A DNA stretch of 38,397 nt. Origin: RGIG8700 sp045648505. Its GTDB lineage: Bacteria; Bacillota; Clostridia; RGIG6154. The DNA is taken from NCBI GenBank assembly GCA_045648505.1, contig JAZROD010000026.1, forward strand, positions 1 through 38,397, given 5' to 3'. The notes under the pieces were generated by a model. That model made no database searches and was not told the DNA's origin. It worked only from the letters and a program-made list of their open reading frames with translations. Position numbers and translations under genes: made by a program. Positions 32,090 to 38,397 of this stretch are shown here, in pieces; the first letter of the stretch is position 1; each line of letters begins with the position of its first letter.

Positions 32090-32864
32090 CGTCTTTAAGT
32101 ATCTCACCCACACCATTTAATATGTATCTTGGACGATAAGGAAACTTGTCTATATCCTCTCTTGATGTAACACCGCTTAAAACAAGAACTGTGTCCACAT
32201 TAGATTCAATTCCTGCAATAATGTCAGTATCCATTCTGTCGCCTATAAAAGCAATTTCCGCACTGTGGCAGTCAAGCATTTTCATACCGTGTCTGAGCAT
32301 TACAGGATTTGGTTTTCCTACAAAATACGCTTTCTTTCCTGTGGCAATTTCAATCGGTGCAATAAGAGAGCCTGTTGCAGGCATAACGCCTCTTTCTGTA
32401 GGGCCTGTAATATCAGGATTAGTGCCGATAAGTTTTGCTCCTTTATTAACAAGCTCAATTGCTTTTTCTATTTTTTCAAAACTGTATGTTCTTGTTTCAC
32501 CTATTACAACATAATCAGGGTTAACATCATTCATATATATGTTTTTATCATAAAGAGCCTTTGTAAGAGCCGCTTCGCCGATTACATAAGCAGTACATCC
32601 CGGATTCTGACTATGCAGAAATTCTGCAGTTGCCATAGCACTTGTATAAAAACATCTTGCAGGAACAGAAAGACCCATTCTTTCAAGCTTCATACTAAGC
32701 TCGTGGGGTGTTTTTTCAGGGCTGTTTGTAAGAAAAACAAACTTCTTGTCATTATCTATCATCCAGTTAACAAAATCTGCTACACCATCAAGAATTTTGC
32801 TTCCGTGGTAAATAACACCGTCCATATCACATATAAAACCGATTTTCTCTTTTATATTATTCAT
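32082..32864 (-). CDS. HAD-superfamily class IIA phosphatase (NagD-like)
   Basis: 260-aa phosphatase. Motif I is DMDGV with nucleophile D13 and D15, motif II is VFLTNS, and motif IV is AFIGDRMDTDIIAG with the metal aspartates. The large C2A cap domain spans about 85-180 (VIGETRTYSFEKIEKAIELVNKGAKLIGTNPDITGPTERG), as in NagD and 4-nitrophenylphosphatase/phosphoglycolate phosphatase-like enzymes. The natural substrate is unknown; sugar phosphates or UMP are typical. ATG follows GGAGG. Its stop codon is formed by the terminal repeat of the 299-bp element, so the last codons (DEL) may have been altered by insertion of that element. Confidence 0.92.
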   Translation of the reverse strand: MNNIKEKIGFICDMDGVIYHGSKILDGVADFVNWMIDNDKKFVFLTNSPEKTPHELSMKLERMGLSVPARCFYTSAMATAEFLHSQNPGCTAYVIGEAALTKALYDKNIYMNDVNPDYVVIGETRTYSFEKIEKAIELVNKGAKLIGTNPDITGPTERGVMPATGSLIAPIEIATGKKAYFVGKPNPVMLRHGMKMLDCHSAEIAFIGDRMDTDIIAGIESNVDTVLVLSGVTSREDIDKFPYRPRYILNGVGEILKDEL

Positions 32865-32950
32865 TTAAATACCTCCGTTTTCTCCATTTTAACCACTAAA
32901 ATCTAAAATGTCAATGAATTCTTTAATAATTATATCATTTATTTTCGCTA

Positions 32951-32979
32951 TTGACAATCTTATTTCTTTGTGCTAGAAT
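32951..32979 (+). promoter_or_regulatory. Promoter of the TPP riboswitch-thiT unit
   Basis: TTGACA (32951-32956), 17-bp spacer, TAGAAT (32974-32979). The complementary strand reads TTGTCA over 32952-32957, a -35 for a promoter towards the HAD gene, so the divergent promoters overlap. Confidence 0.75.
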
Positions 32980-32992
32980 ACAGAAAACTGAA

Positions 32993-33075
32993 TAAGGGGA
33001 GCTTTTCAGAAAGGCTGAGAGGGAATTGTGCATTCCGACCCATGAACCTGATACGGATAATGCCGGCGTAGGAAT
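32993..33075 (+). ncRNA. TPP riboswitch (THI element)
   Basis: Conserved THI sequence in order: AAGGGGAGC, AAGGCTGAGAGGGA, GACCCATGAACCTGATACGGATAATGCCGGCGTAGGAA. It precedes a terminator and thiT. Thiamine pyrophosphate binding should favour termination. Confidence 0.97.
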
Positions 33076-33094
33076 ATGTAAAATTGCAATTTCG

Positions 33095-33123
33095 GAGATT
33101 ATCTTTTAGGTAATCTCTTTTTA
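33095..33123 (+). terminator. Expression-platform terminator of the TPP riboswitch
   Basis: Stem GAGATTA / TAATCTC with a 9-nt loop and TTTTTAT tail, between aptamer and gene. Confidence 0.8.
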
Positions 33124-33176
33124 TATTCAATCCAGATAAGTTCTGTTCAGTTAATTTCAACAAAGGAGTTGTCTTT

Positions 33177-33731
33177 ATGACTAAAACAAGAAAATTAACA
33201 CTAACCGCTGTTTTCACAGCATCATCTTTTGCACTTATGCTTATTTCAAAACAACTACCTGCCCCCTGGCTTCAGGGCGGGTCCATAACCATAGCAAGCA
33301 TGGTGCCCATTATACTTGCATCTGTATTGCTTGGCACCAAATGGGGTCTTGCATCAGGTTTTATCTATTCACTTATTCAGATGATAACAGGCTTTTATCT
33401 TCCCCCGGTAACCACATTTTTAAATTTTTCAGCAGTAATATTTCTTGATTATATATTGCCCTTCACCTGCCTCGGACTTGCAAATCTTTTTATAAAGCTA
33501 ACAGGAAATAAAATATGGTCTGTTCCCGTAAGCGGTGCAATAGTTACCACCATAAGATACATAATGCACATTTTTTCAGGAATACTTGTGTGGGGAGCTT
33601 TTGTTGAAACCGACAGCGTAATATTATATTCTGTTTTATATAATGGTAGCTATATGCTTCCTGAAATAATCATCACAACAGTTGCTCTTTCTTTTATTGC
33701 CCCTGTTCTGAAAAAATATTTTAATTCCTAA
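33177..33731 (+). CDS. thiT: Thiamine ECF transporter S component ThiT
   Basis: 184-aa membrane protein with about six hydrophobic segments, the thiamine-binding subunit of an ECF transporter. The N-terminal stretch LQGGSITIASMVPIILASVLLGTKWGLASG and the later GAFVETDSVILYSVLYNGSYMLPE match ThiT, where aromatic and acidic residues of these segments bind thiamine. The TPP riboswitch confirms the substrate. No ATPase or EcfT genes are adjacent, as for ribU here, so both probably share one module encoded elsewhere. Ribosome site AAAGGAG. Confidence 0.95.
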   Translation: MTKTRKLTLTAVFTASSFALMLISKQLPAPWLQGGSITIASMVPIILASVLLGTKWGLASGFIYSLIQMITGFYLPPVTTFLNFSAVIFLDYILPFTCLGLANLFIKLTGNKIWSVPVSGAIVTTIRYIMHIFSGILVWGAFVETDSVILYSVLYNGSYMLPEIIITTVALSFIAPVLKKYFNS

Positions 33732-33732
33732 C

Positions 33733-33767
33733 AAAAAAACATCTCACATTTGTGAGATGCTTTTTTT
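33733..33767. terminator. Bidirectional terminator
   Basis: Stem CATCTCACA / TGTGAGATG with flanking A7 and T7 runs, between thiT and the convergent permease gene. Confidence 0.88.
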
Positions 33768-35003
33768 GTATCTGAAATAACCTGTCCATACTATAAATGT
33801 TAAAATACAAAAACTTCCCAGTGTATAAAACACCGCTACCCAACCATAATTGTCTGCAATTGCTCCAAGACCGTACGAGCTTAACGCACTTCCAACATAG
33901 CAAAAGCCATTTAAAACACCAGCAAACAAGCCTGAGTTCACTTTACCTCTCATAAACAATGGAAAAATGCCTGTTATAAGACTGTTAAGGCTTGATGCTA
34001 AAAAGTTTACTGTAATAAGCCCAAGCAACATAAAGACAACGATTTTAAGCATTAAACTACCTATGATTATTCCCAGTATAACTGCAATAACCGCAAAAGT
34101 TGCCACACAATGATTAACATAATCAGGGATTTTTTTATGTATATTAAGTGCGAATGCATTTCCGAATATTGCCAATACAGGCAAAAATAAAGTGAGCAGA
34201 ATAGAAAGGGAATCATTAACAGAAAATTCTTCTTTAAGAATTGCAGGTACCCAGGTTGTTAAACCGTCTTTTGTAAGATTTACCCCTATTGCACAAAAAC
34301 ACAATACGCATATAGATGCCAGAATAAGTTTTCTTTCCGCTTTGCTTGTATCCTTTTTTTCATATGATGAAAGGTTTATTTTTTCGTTGGCTTTTTCTCC
34401 GTCTTTTGCACGAGTTACTGCTTTTTTGTATACAATAAGCCAAACAAATGCCACAAATAATACAACAAAAGATGCAGTATAAAAGGCAAACTTAAATTTA
34501 TCAAATGCCACATACAAAGCACTCAATCCATATATAAGCAAAGTTCCTATTGCAACAGTTGTGCCCATAACCACGCTTGATGTTCCCAAGGCTTCCTGCG
34601 GTAATGTTTCAGAAAGAAGTCTTATAATTGTGGGCCAGAGAATTGACAACACGAAACCGTTAATCATCCACAGCCATTTTATCATATTAAAATTATCGCT
34701 TACTGCAACTGCAAAATTGATGCTTGCGGAAACAATTAAGCTTATAAAAATCATCCACTTAATATTATACTTTTTGCACAACACACCATTTACTACCTGC
34801 CCGATTCCATATGCAAAAAAGAAAAATGTGGAAACAGACCCTGCCTGTGCTTTTGTTACGCCGTAAAAATCTATAATCTGCGTAATATTAGCCGAATAAT
34901 TAACTTTACCAAGGTAAGACATTGTATATACAAGCCAACCTAAAAAAATCAAAAAATAGGCCTGTCTTTTTTTGCTTTGTACCTGATTTGAAGATTTCTC
35001 CAT
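33744..35003 (-). CDS. MFS permease, organophosphate/sugar-phosphate (OPA) type
   Basis: 419-aa permease with 12 predicted membrane segments and a cytoplasmic central loop (about 200-225, charged). The N-terminal region LGWLVYTMSYLGKVNYSANITQI...VTKAQAGSVSTFFFFAYGIGQVVNG fits the OPA group (GlpT, UhpT and relatives), which exchange sugar phosphates or glycerol-3-phosphate for phosphate. The substrate is not certain from sequence, and some OPA-like members carry hexuronates. Monocistronic, with promoter TTGTTT-17-TATACT upstream on the minus strand and a shared terminator downstream. Confidence 0.85.
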   Translation of the reverse strand: MEKSSNQVQSKKRQAYFLIFLGWLVYTMSYLGKVNYSANITQIIDFYGVTKAQAGSVSTFFFFAYGIGQVVNGVLCKKYNIKWMIFISLIVSASINFAVAVSDNFNMIKWLWMINGFVLSILWPTIIRLLSETLPQEALGTSSVVMGTTVAIGTLLIYGLSALYVAFDKFKFAFYTASFVVLFVAFVWLIVYKKAVTRAKDGEKANEKINLSSYEKKDTSKAERKLILASICVLCFCAIGVNLTKDGLTTWVPAILKEEFSVNDSLSILLTLFLPVLAIFGNAFALNIHKKIPDYVNHCVATFAVIAVILGIIIGSLMLKIVVFMLLGLITVNFLASSLNSLITGIFPLFMRGKVNSGLFAGVLNGFCYVGSALSSYGLGAIADNYGWVAVFYTLGSFCILTFIVWTGYFRYKKSISQM

Positions 35004-35130
35004 TTCCCAGACTCCACTCCCTGTAATTTAACACTTTTGTAAGTATATCACACTAAAAATAAAAAAACAATCAAAATTATAGAAAAGTCCATAAATATGT
35101 TGTTTTTGTCTTAAAATAGTAATCTATAGA

Positions 35131-35158
35131 AAAAAATCTCACAAAGTGAGATTTTTTA
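35131..35158 (-). terminator. Terminator of the VanY-like gene
   Basis: Stem AAAAAATCTCAC / GTGAGATTTTTT with AAA loop; the gene's stop codon overlaps its edge. Confidence 0.85.
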
Positions 35159-36355
35159 TCTGTATTCATTTGCCCTGATATATTTGGCATAATATTCTTC
35201 ATAAGTTATGCCTTCTTCATATATTATAGTTGCAACATCTATGCCCACATATCTGTAATGCCATGGTTCGTATGCATATCCCGTAATCCATTCTTTACCT
35301 TTAGGATATCTCAAAATAAATCCGTACTCATGTGCATGCTGTTGTAACCATCTGAATTCTGCCGTATATTCAAACGAACCACTTGTTGAATTTATATCAA
35401 CTGCAAGTCCCGTCTGATGTTCAGAATGGCCTGGTCTTGCCGAATAATTGTCTGCATTAACTTTTCCTGTTGTTCTTAATTTATTGTAATATAGACCACT
35501 CTGATAAGCTTCAGTTCTGTATGCAGAAACCACTCTCATTGAAAGACCTGCAATTCTGGCAGCATCTGCCATCTGCACATATTTTTCATAAGCTACATCA
35601 AGGAGTAAATACTGTTTGCCGTCATTTACTGTGTATCCCCTGTCCATATTAACAAGATTGTACTGCTGAAAATTTGCAGGAAGCTTATTATACTTATTAA
35701 CCAGAACCAAAAGTTCATTAGGATATGTAATTGTCTTTATATTCTCATAGAAGGGATAATCAAGTCCTACATTTACTCTGAAAATCACATCCTGCATACT
35801 GTATGAAGGCATTGTTGAATGGTAGTTTATATATTTCTTAAAATATTCCGGATAAAATGCATCGTCTGAACTTACATCCAATACATCTTTAATAACCTTG
35901 TGATATTCATTGGTAACAAATTGCTTTTGTATACTCAAAAGCTGATTGTCACAGTAAATTGCATCAGGGTAAAAAACAGACATTACCATATCAAGGGGTA
36001 TGTATGTTTCACCATTTTCCAAAATAGAAGAATTTTCAAACACTATTTGCACATCGTTAACAGTAATTATATTATCTCCCACAATGTGTCGTATCATATC
36101 TCCGTTTCGTGACAAAATCAATATCTGACGATCACTACTTCTATAAAATACAGATGCTCCCATTTTTTCGCAAATTTTTCTTACAGGAACATAGTGTGTG
36201 TAGTTCCGGATAACAGATGTGCAATCCAAGGTTTCTCCGTTAAATTCAATGGCAAATCCCCTTTGAACATCACTTTCCGTACCTGTTGCTCCTACACATA
36301 TTGAAGATGCAACAATTACAAGGCACATTAAAATTATCGCTAATTTTCTCTTCAT
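35156..36355 (-). CDS. Exported D-alanyl-D-alanine carboxypeptidase (VanY/M15B) with N-terminal copper-amine-oxidase-like domain
   Basis: 399-aa secreted protein. Signal peptide at 1-24 (MKRKLAIILMCLVIVASSICVGA). Residues of about 35-145 resemble the copper amine oxidase N-terminal-like stalk domain common in clostridial wall proteins (GETLDCTSVIRNYTHYVPVRKICEKMGASVFYRSSDRQILI). Residues of about 225-390 are the M15B zinc peptidase with SAYRTEAYQ, the metal box SARPGHSEHQTGLAVDI and EPWHYRYVG. It trims the terminal D-Ala from peptidoglycan stem peptides. ATG 36355 follows GTGAGGT; an earlier in-frame start lacks a site. No vanRS or vanHAX genes are present, so this is a wall-remodelling enzyme, not a glycopeptide-resistance cluster. 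Confidence 0.92.
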   Translation of the reverse strand: MKRKLAIILMCLVIVASSICVGATGTESDVQRGFAIEFNGETLDCTSVIRNYTHYVPVRKICEKMGASVFYRSSDRQILILSRNGDMIRHIVGDNIITVNDVQIVFENSSILENGETYIPLDMVMSVFYPDAIYCDNQLLSIQKQFVTNEYHKVIKDVLDVSSDDAFYPEYFKKYINYHSTMPSYSMQDVIFRVNVGLDYPFYENIKTITYPNELLVLVNKYNKLPANFQQYNLVNMDRGYTVNDGKQYLLLDVAYEKYVQMADAARIAGLSMRVVSAYRTEAYQSGLYYNKLRTTGKVNADNYSARPGHSEHQTGLAVDINSTSGSFEYTAEFRWLQQHAHEYGFILRYPKGKEWITGYAYEPWHYRYVGIDVATIIYEEGITYEEYYAKYIRANEYR

Positions 36356-36406
36356 AAACCTCACTCCACATTTTCGTTTTCTTTGGTATTTACAATACAT
36401 TTATTA

Positions 36407-36433
36407 TATACCGTACACCAATGTACGATGCAA
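36407..36433 (-). promoter_or_regulatory. Promoter of the VanY-like gene with palindrome in the spacer
   Basis: On the minus strand TTGCAT is followed after 17-19 bp by TATATAAT. The spacer is filled by the perfect inverted repeat CGTACA-N4-TGTACG (36412-36427), a likely repressor site. Confidence 0.6.
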
Positions 36434-36503
36434 GTCTTTTCGATAATTTTCGACTTTCCAAAATTAAAACATTAGTATTTTATCACGAACAGTCCAGAAA
36501 GTC

Positions 36504-36532
36504 AAAAAAAACCATCAAAAGATGGCTTTTTG
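36504..36532 (-). terminator. Terminator of the SLH protein gene
   Basis: Stem AAAGCCATC / GATGGTTTT on the minus strand, with one G-U pair and an eight-T tail. Confidence 0.7.
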
Positions 36533-36559
36533 CATCACTTTTTTATTAGTTTGTATAAA

Positions 36560-37297
36560 CTAATTAAGAGCATAATATAAATAAGTTACAATATCAGCTC
36601 TTGGAGAAGGATTTGCTGCAGCAAAACTTGTTGCTGAATAGCTAAGTAAGCTGTAATCATTCGCCCAAGCAACTGCCTGTGCATAGTACTGTGCCTGTTC
36701 AGATGCAGGTAAAGAATAAATGTCTGCATAAGGTTTATCTAAAGCACGCCATACAAATGTTATAACCTGTCCGCTTGTGCATGTCTCTTCAGGACTGAAT
36801 GTTGTAGCACTTGTACCGCTTGTGATATTGTTTTCATAAGCCCAGAGAACTGCTTCGTTATAATACGCATTGTCAGCTACATCTGTAAAAATATTATTAG
36901 TCATATTTGGCTTAGGACAGCCTTTTGCACGCCATAAGAATGTAACAACCTGACCTCTTGTGCAAGTTTCATATGGGCTGAATGTTGTATCTGATGTACC
37001 TGAAGTAACACCGTTCTCTACCGCCCAATTAACTGCTTCAAAGTAATAATCTTCACCTGAAACATCAGAAAACTGACTGGCAACTGGTTCGTAAGTAGGT
37101 TCTTCCTCGATAATTTCTTCAATGTATTCCCCTCTGAGCTGTTCTTCTGCAGTAATCCCCTCAGATGGATGTTCTTCATCATAGATATCTTCCATATAAT
37201 CTTCTTCCAAAGCACCATCAATTTCATCTGCAAGAACAGTGCAAGTTAACATACACATAATTATGCCTAAAATTATTAAAAGTTTTGATCTTTTCAT
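36560..37297 (-). CDS. Exported protein with S-layer homology (SLH) repeats
   Basis: 245-aa secreted protein with signal peptide (MKRSKLLIILGIIMCMLTCTVLA), a short acidic segment (about 25-75), then three SLH-type repeats. FSDVSGEDYYFEAVNWAVENGVTSGTSDTTFSPYETCTRGQVVTFLWRA (about 77-125) and FTDVADNAYYNEAVLWAYENNITSG to VWRA (about 137-188) are typical. The third, about 200-245, is divergent, with only ADIVTYLYYAL preserved. SLH triplets bind pyruvylated wall polysaccharide and anchor proteins to the cell surface. No other catalytic domain is present, so it may be a small surface-layer or spacer protein. Confidence 0.9.
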   Translation of the reverse strand: MKRSKLLIILGIIMCMLTCTVLADEIDGALEEDYMEDIYDEEHPSEGITAEEQLRGEYIEEIIEEEPTYEPVASQFSDVSGEDYYFEAVNWAVENGVTSGTSDTTFSPYETCTRGQVVTFLWRAKGCPKPNMTNNIFTDVADNAYYNEAVLWAYENNITSGTSATTFSPEETCTSGQVITFVWRALDKPYADIYSLPASEQAQYYAQAVAWANDYSLLSYSATSFAAANPSPRADIVTYLYYALN

Positions 37298-37367
37298 AAT
37301 ATACTCCTTATCAATTAATTATCAGAACTTATTTTGTGCGTTCTTCAAATATTAACTTCCTTCATAA

Positions 37368-37396
37368 ATAATAACAAAACAACAGAAATTTGTCAA
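37368..37396 (-). promoter_or_regulatory. Promoter of the SLH protein gene
   Basis: Minus-strand TTGACA (37391-37396), 17-bp spacer, TATTAT (37368-37373). It leaves a leader of about 65 nt. Between 37397 and 37530 I see no gene or structure. Confidence 0.7.
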
Positions 37397-37537
37397 TAAT
37401 AAATAGAAATAATCTATCTTTTAAAAATCAACTAAAACATCACTAATAATAGTTTTTGCCAAAGTCAAACGCTTGTCATTCAAATTATAAAATGGGAAGA
37501 TATTTCATCGCCACAAGGCATATTTCAACGAAAAAAA

Positions 37538-37570
37538 GCACAATAACAATTCTAAAAATTGTTATTGTGC
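37538..37570 (-). terminator. Terminator of the FAD/Rieske gene
   Basis: 14-bp stem GCACAATAACAATT / AATTGTTATTGTGC with a 5-nt loop and T7 tail on the minus strand; it includes the gene's stop codon. Confidence 0.85.
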
Positions 37571-38397
37571 ATATCATCTGTTGCAGGGTTATTGATTAAT
37601 TTCCCGTTTTCTTCAAATCTTGAGCCGTGACAGGGACAATCCCAGGAATGTTCATATTTGTTGTATTTCAACGCACACCCAAGATGCGGACATCTTGGTG
37701 CTGTAGGAGTAAGCAGATTTTTTGCAGACTCAAACATATTTACAGCAAGCTGGGGATGCAACACAGACCTTGAGGGTGAATAAAGTTCTGCATATTCATT
37801 GCTTTTGTCACACACCAAATCAGCTAAAACCATTGCAGCCACCATAGAAGATGTCATTCCCCACTTGTTAAACCCTGTTGCCACATAGAAATCAGGTGTC
37901 CCTTTCGAGTACTGACCGATATATGGTATAGAGTCAAGGGTCATACAATCCTGAGTTGCCCATCTGCCAATCTCCTGTGCATCAGCATAATATTTTTTTG
38001 CAAACCTTTCAATCTCCTGCCAACTCCCCCCTTTGTTTCCTGTACGGTGACCGCCTCCGCCAAGCAATAAAAGTCCCTTATAACTTCTGAAGGACAAACC
38101 CTTTTTATTTTCATCAACATACACATCTTTTATTTCAGGTACATTTTTCAGCGCAATAACATATGACCTGTGCTGATACATCTTAAGAAAATAACTGCCG
38201 TGCTTATTTATAAAAGGGAAATGCGTAGCAACAATAATTTTTTCTGCCTTTATGTTCCCATTATTGGTAACTGCAATATTGTTTTTAAGTTGAGTAATTT
38301 TAGTTTTTTCATATATCTTTAAATCTTTTGCAATCTCATATACAAACTTAAGTGGATGAAATTTCGCCTGATTATCTAATTTAACCGCACCTGAAAC
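37552..38397 (-). CDS. FAD-dependent oxidoreductase with C-terminal Rieske [2Fe-2S] domain (YhfW-like), 5' end outside window
   Basis: The frame is open to the right edge of the window, so this is the C-terminal 281 residues of a longer protein; a Met at 38181 is internal. The first part (ending GMTSSMVAAMVLADLV) is the DAO/glycine-oxidase-type FAD domain, including KGLLLLGGGGHRTG and DFYVATGFNKWGMTSS. The last about 50 residues are a Rieske domain with both ligand pairs, CPHLGC and CPCHGSRF. Such fusions (B. subtilis YhfW) oxidise an amine or related compound and pass electrons to the iron-sulfur cluster; the substrate is unknown. Confidence 0.9.
   Translation of the reverse strand, partial: VSGAVKLDNQAKFHPLKFVYEIAKDLKIYEKTKITQLKNNIAVTNNGNIKAEKIIVATHFPFINKHGSYFLKMYQHRSYVIALKNVPEIKDVYVDENKKGLSFRSYKGLLLLGGGGHRTGNKGGSWQEIERFAKKYYADAQEIGRWATQDCMTLDSIPYIGQYSKGTPDFYVATGFNKWGMTSSMVAAMVLADLVCDKSNEYAELYSPSRSVLHPQLAVNMFESAKNLLTPTAPRCPHLGCALKYNKYEHSWDCPCHGSRFEENGKLINNPATDDMHNNNF

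Noticed and set aside
32265..32906. 213-aa open frame on the plus strand
   Set aside because: Antisense to the NagD-like gene; the composition (many Cys, Phe and Tyr) is that of a mirror frame, with no ribosome site.
35156..36355. VanY-like gene as part of a glycopeptide-resistance cluster
   Set aside because: No vanRS, vanH, ligase or vanX genes are nearby, and the stalk domain is typical of ordinary wall enzymes.

Overview
The window is about 38.4 kb of low-GC chromosome from a Clostridia-class Firmicute. It carries RNase Y, a DnaD/DnaI-type replication pair, an IreB protein, a CotJC-type manganese catalase, ECF vitamin transporter S components under FMN and TPP riboswitches, and crisp TTGACA/TATAAT-type promoters with 17-base spacers. 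Several intracellular glycan-directed enzymes point to a gut or other carbohydrate-rich habitat. No phage, plasmid, CRISPR or conjugation genes are present. The only clear mobile sequence is the 3' end of an IS3-family (IS150-like) element at the left edge.

Layout. 1-141: end of the IS element. 204-5009: housekeeping genes (rny reversed; then a DnaD-like protein, DnaC/DnaI-like ATPase, yajC, a small membrane protein and ireB forward). 5026-5839: FMN riboswitch and ribU. 5882-5958: tRNA-Arg(CCT). 6004-10329: AraC regulator divergent from an operon of a glycoside-hydrolase-like protein and a nitrilase-family hydrolase. 10350-16939: LysR regulator, sodium/solute symporter (PutP family) divergent from an HTH-serine dehydratase fusion, a tRNA-dihydrouridine synthase and an alanine/sodium symporter. 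17027-20582: Na/Pi cotransporter and a KdpDE-like two-component system. 20689-22926: GH95 fucosidase, followed by a candidate small RNA. 23051-29340: four-gene catabolic operon (heparinase II/III-type lyase, M20 amidohydrolase, NAD-dependent epimerase-like protein, DHDPS-family aldolase) divergent from a second AraC regulator. 29359-32864: Mn catalase, ridA, stand-alone trpB, a 299-bp multi-hairpin inverted-repeat element and a HAD phosphatase. 32951-33731: TPP riboswitch and thiT. 33744 to the end: OPA-type MFS permease, VanY-like carboxypeptidase, SLH protein and a truncated FAD/Rieske oxidoreductase.

The strongest system-level observation is that the two AraC loci, 21 kb apart, share one control-region architecture. 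Each has two direct AGCGA half-sites 20-21 bp apart. In each, the proximal site reads AGCGAATTA and sits exactly 8 bp from the -35 box of the divergent catabolic operon. Each operon pairs a carbohydrate-backbone enzyme with a C-N bond hydrolase. I infer one regulon, split over two sites, for an amide- or N-acyl-bearing glycan whose identity is unknown. Other notable items are the HTH-serine dehydratase fusion with a perfect inverted repeat over its own promoter, a candidate C-rich small RNA, the multi-hairpin element, PHO-box-like tandem repeats before the Na/Pi transporter, and an RNase Y gene whose ideal Shine-Dalgarno points to an AUA codon.
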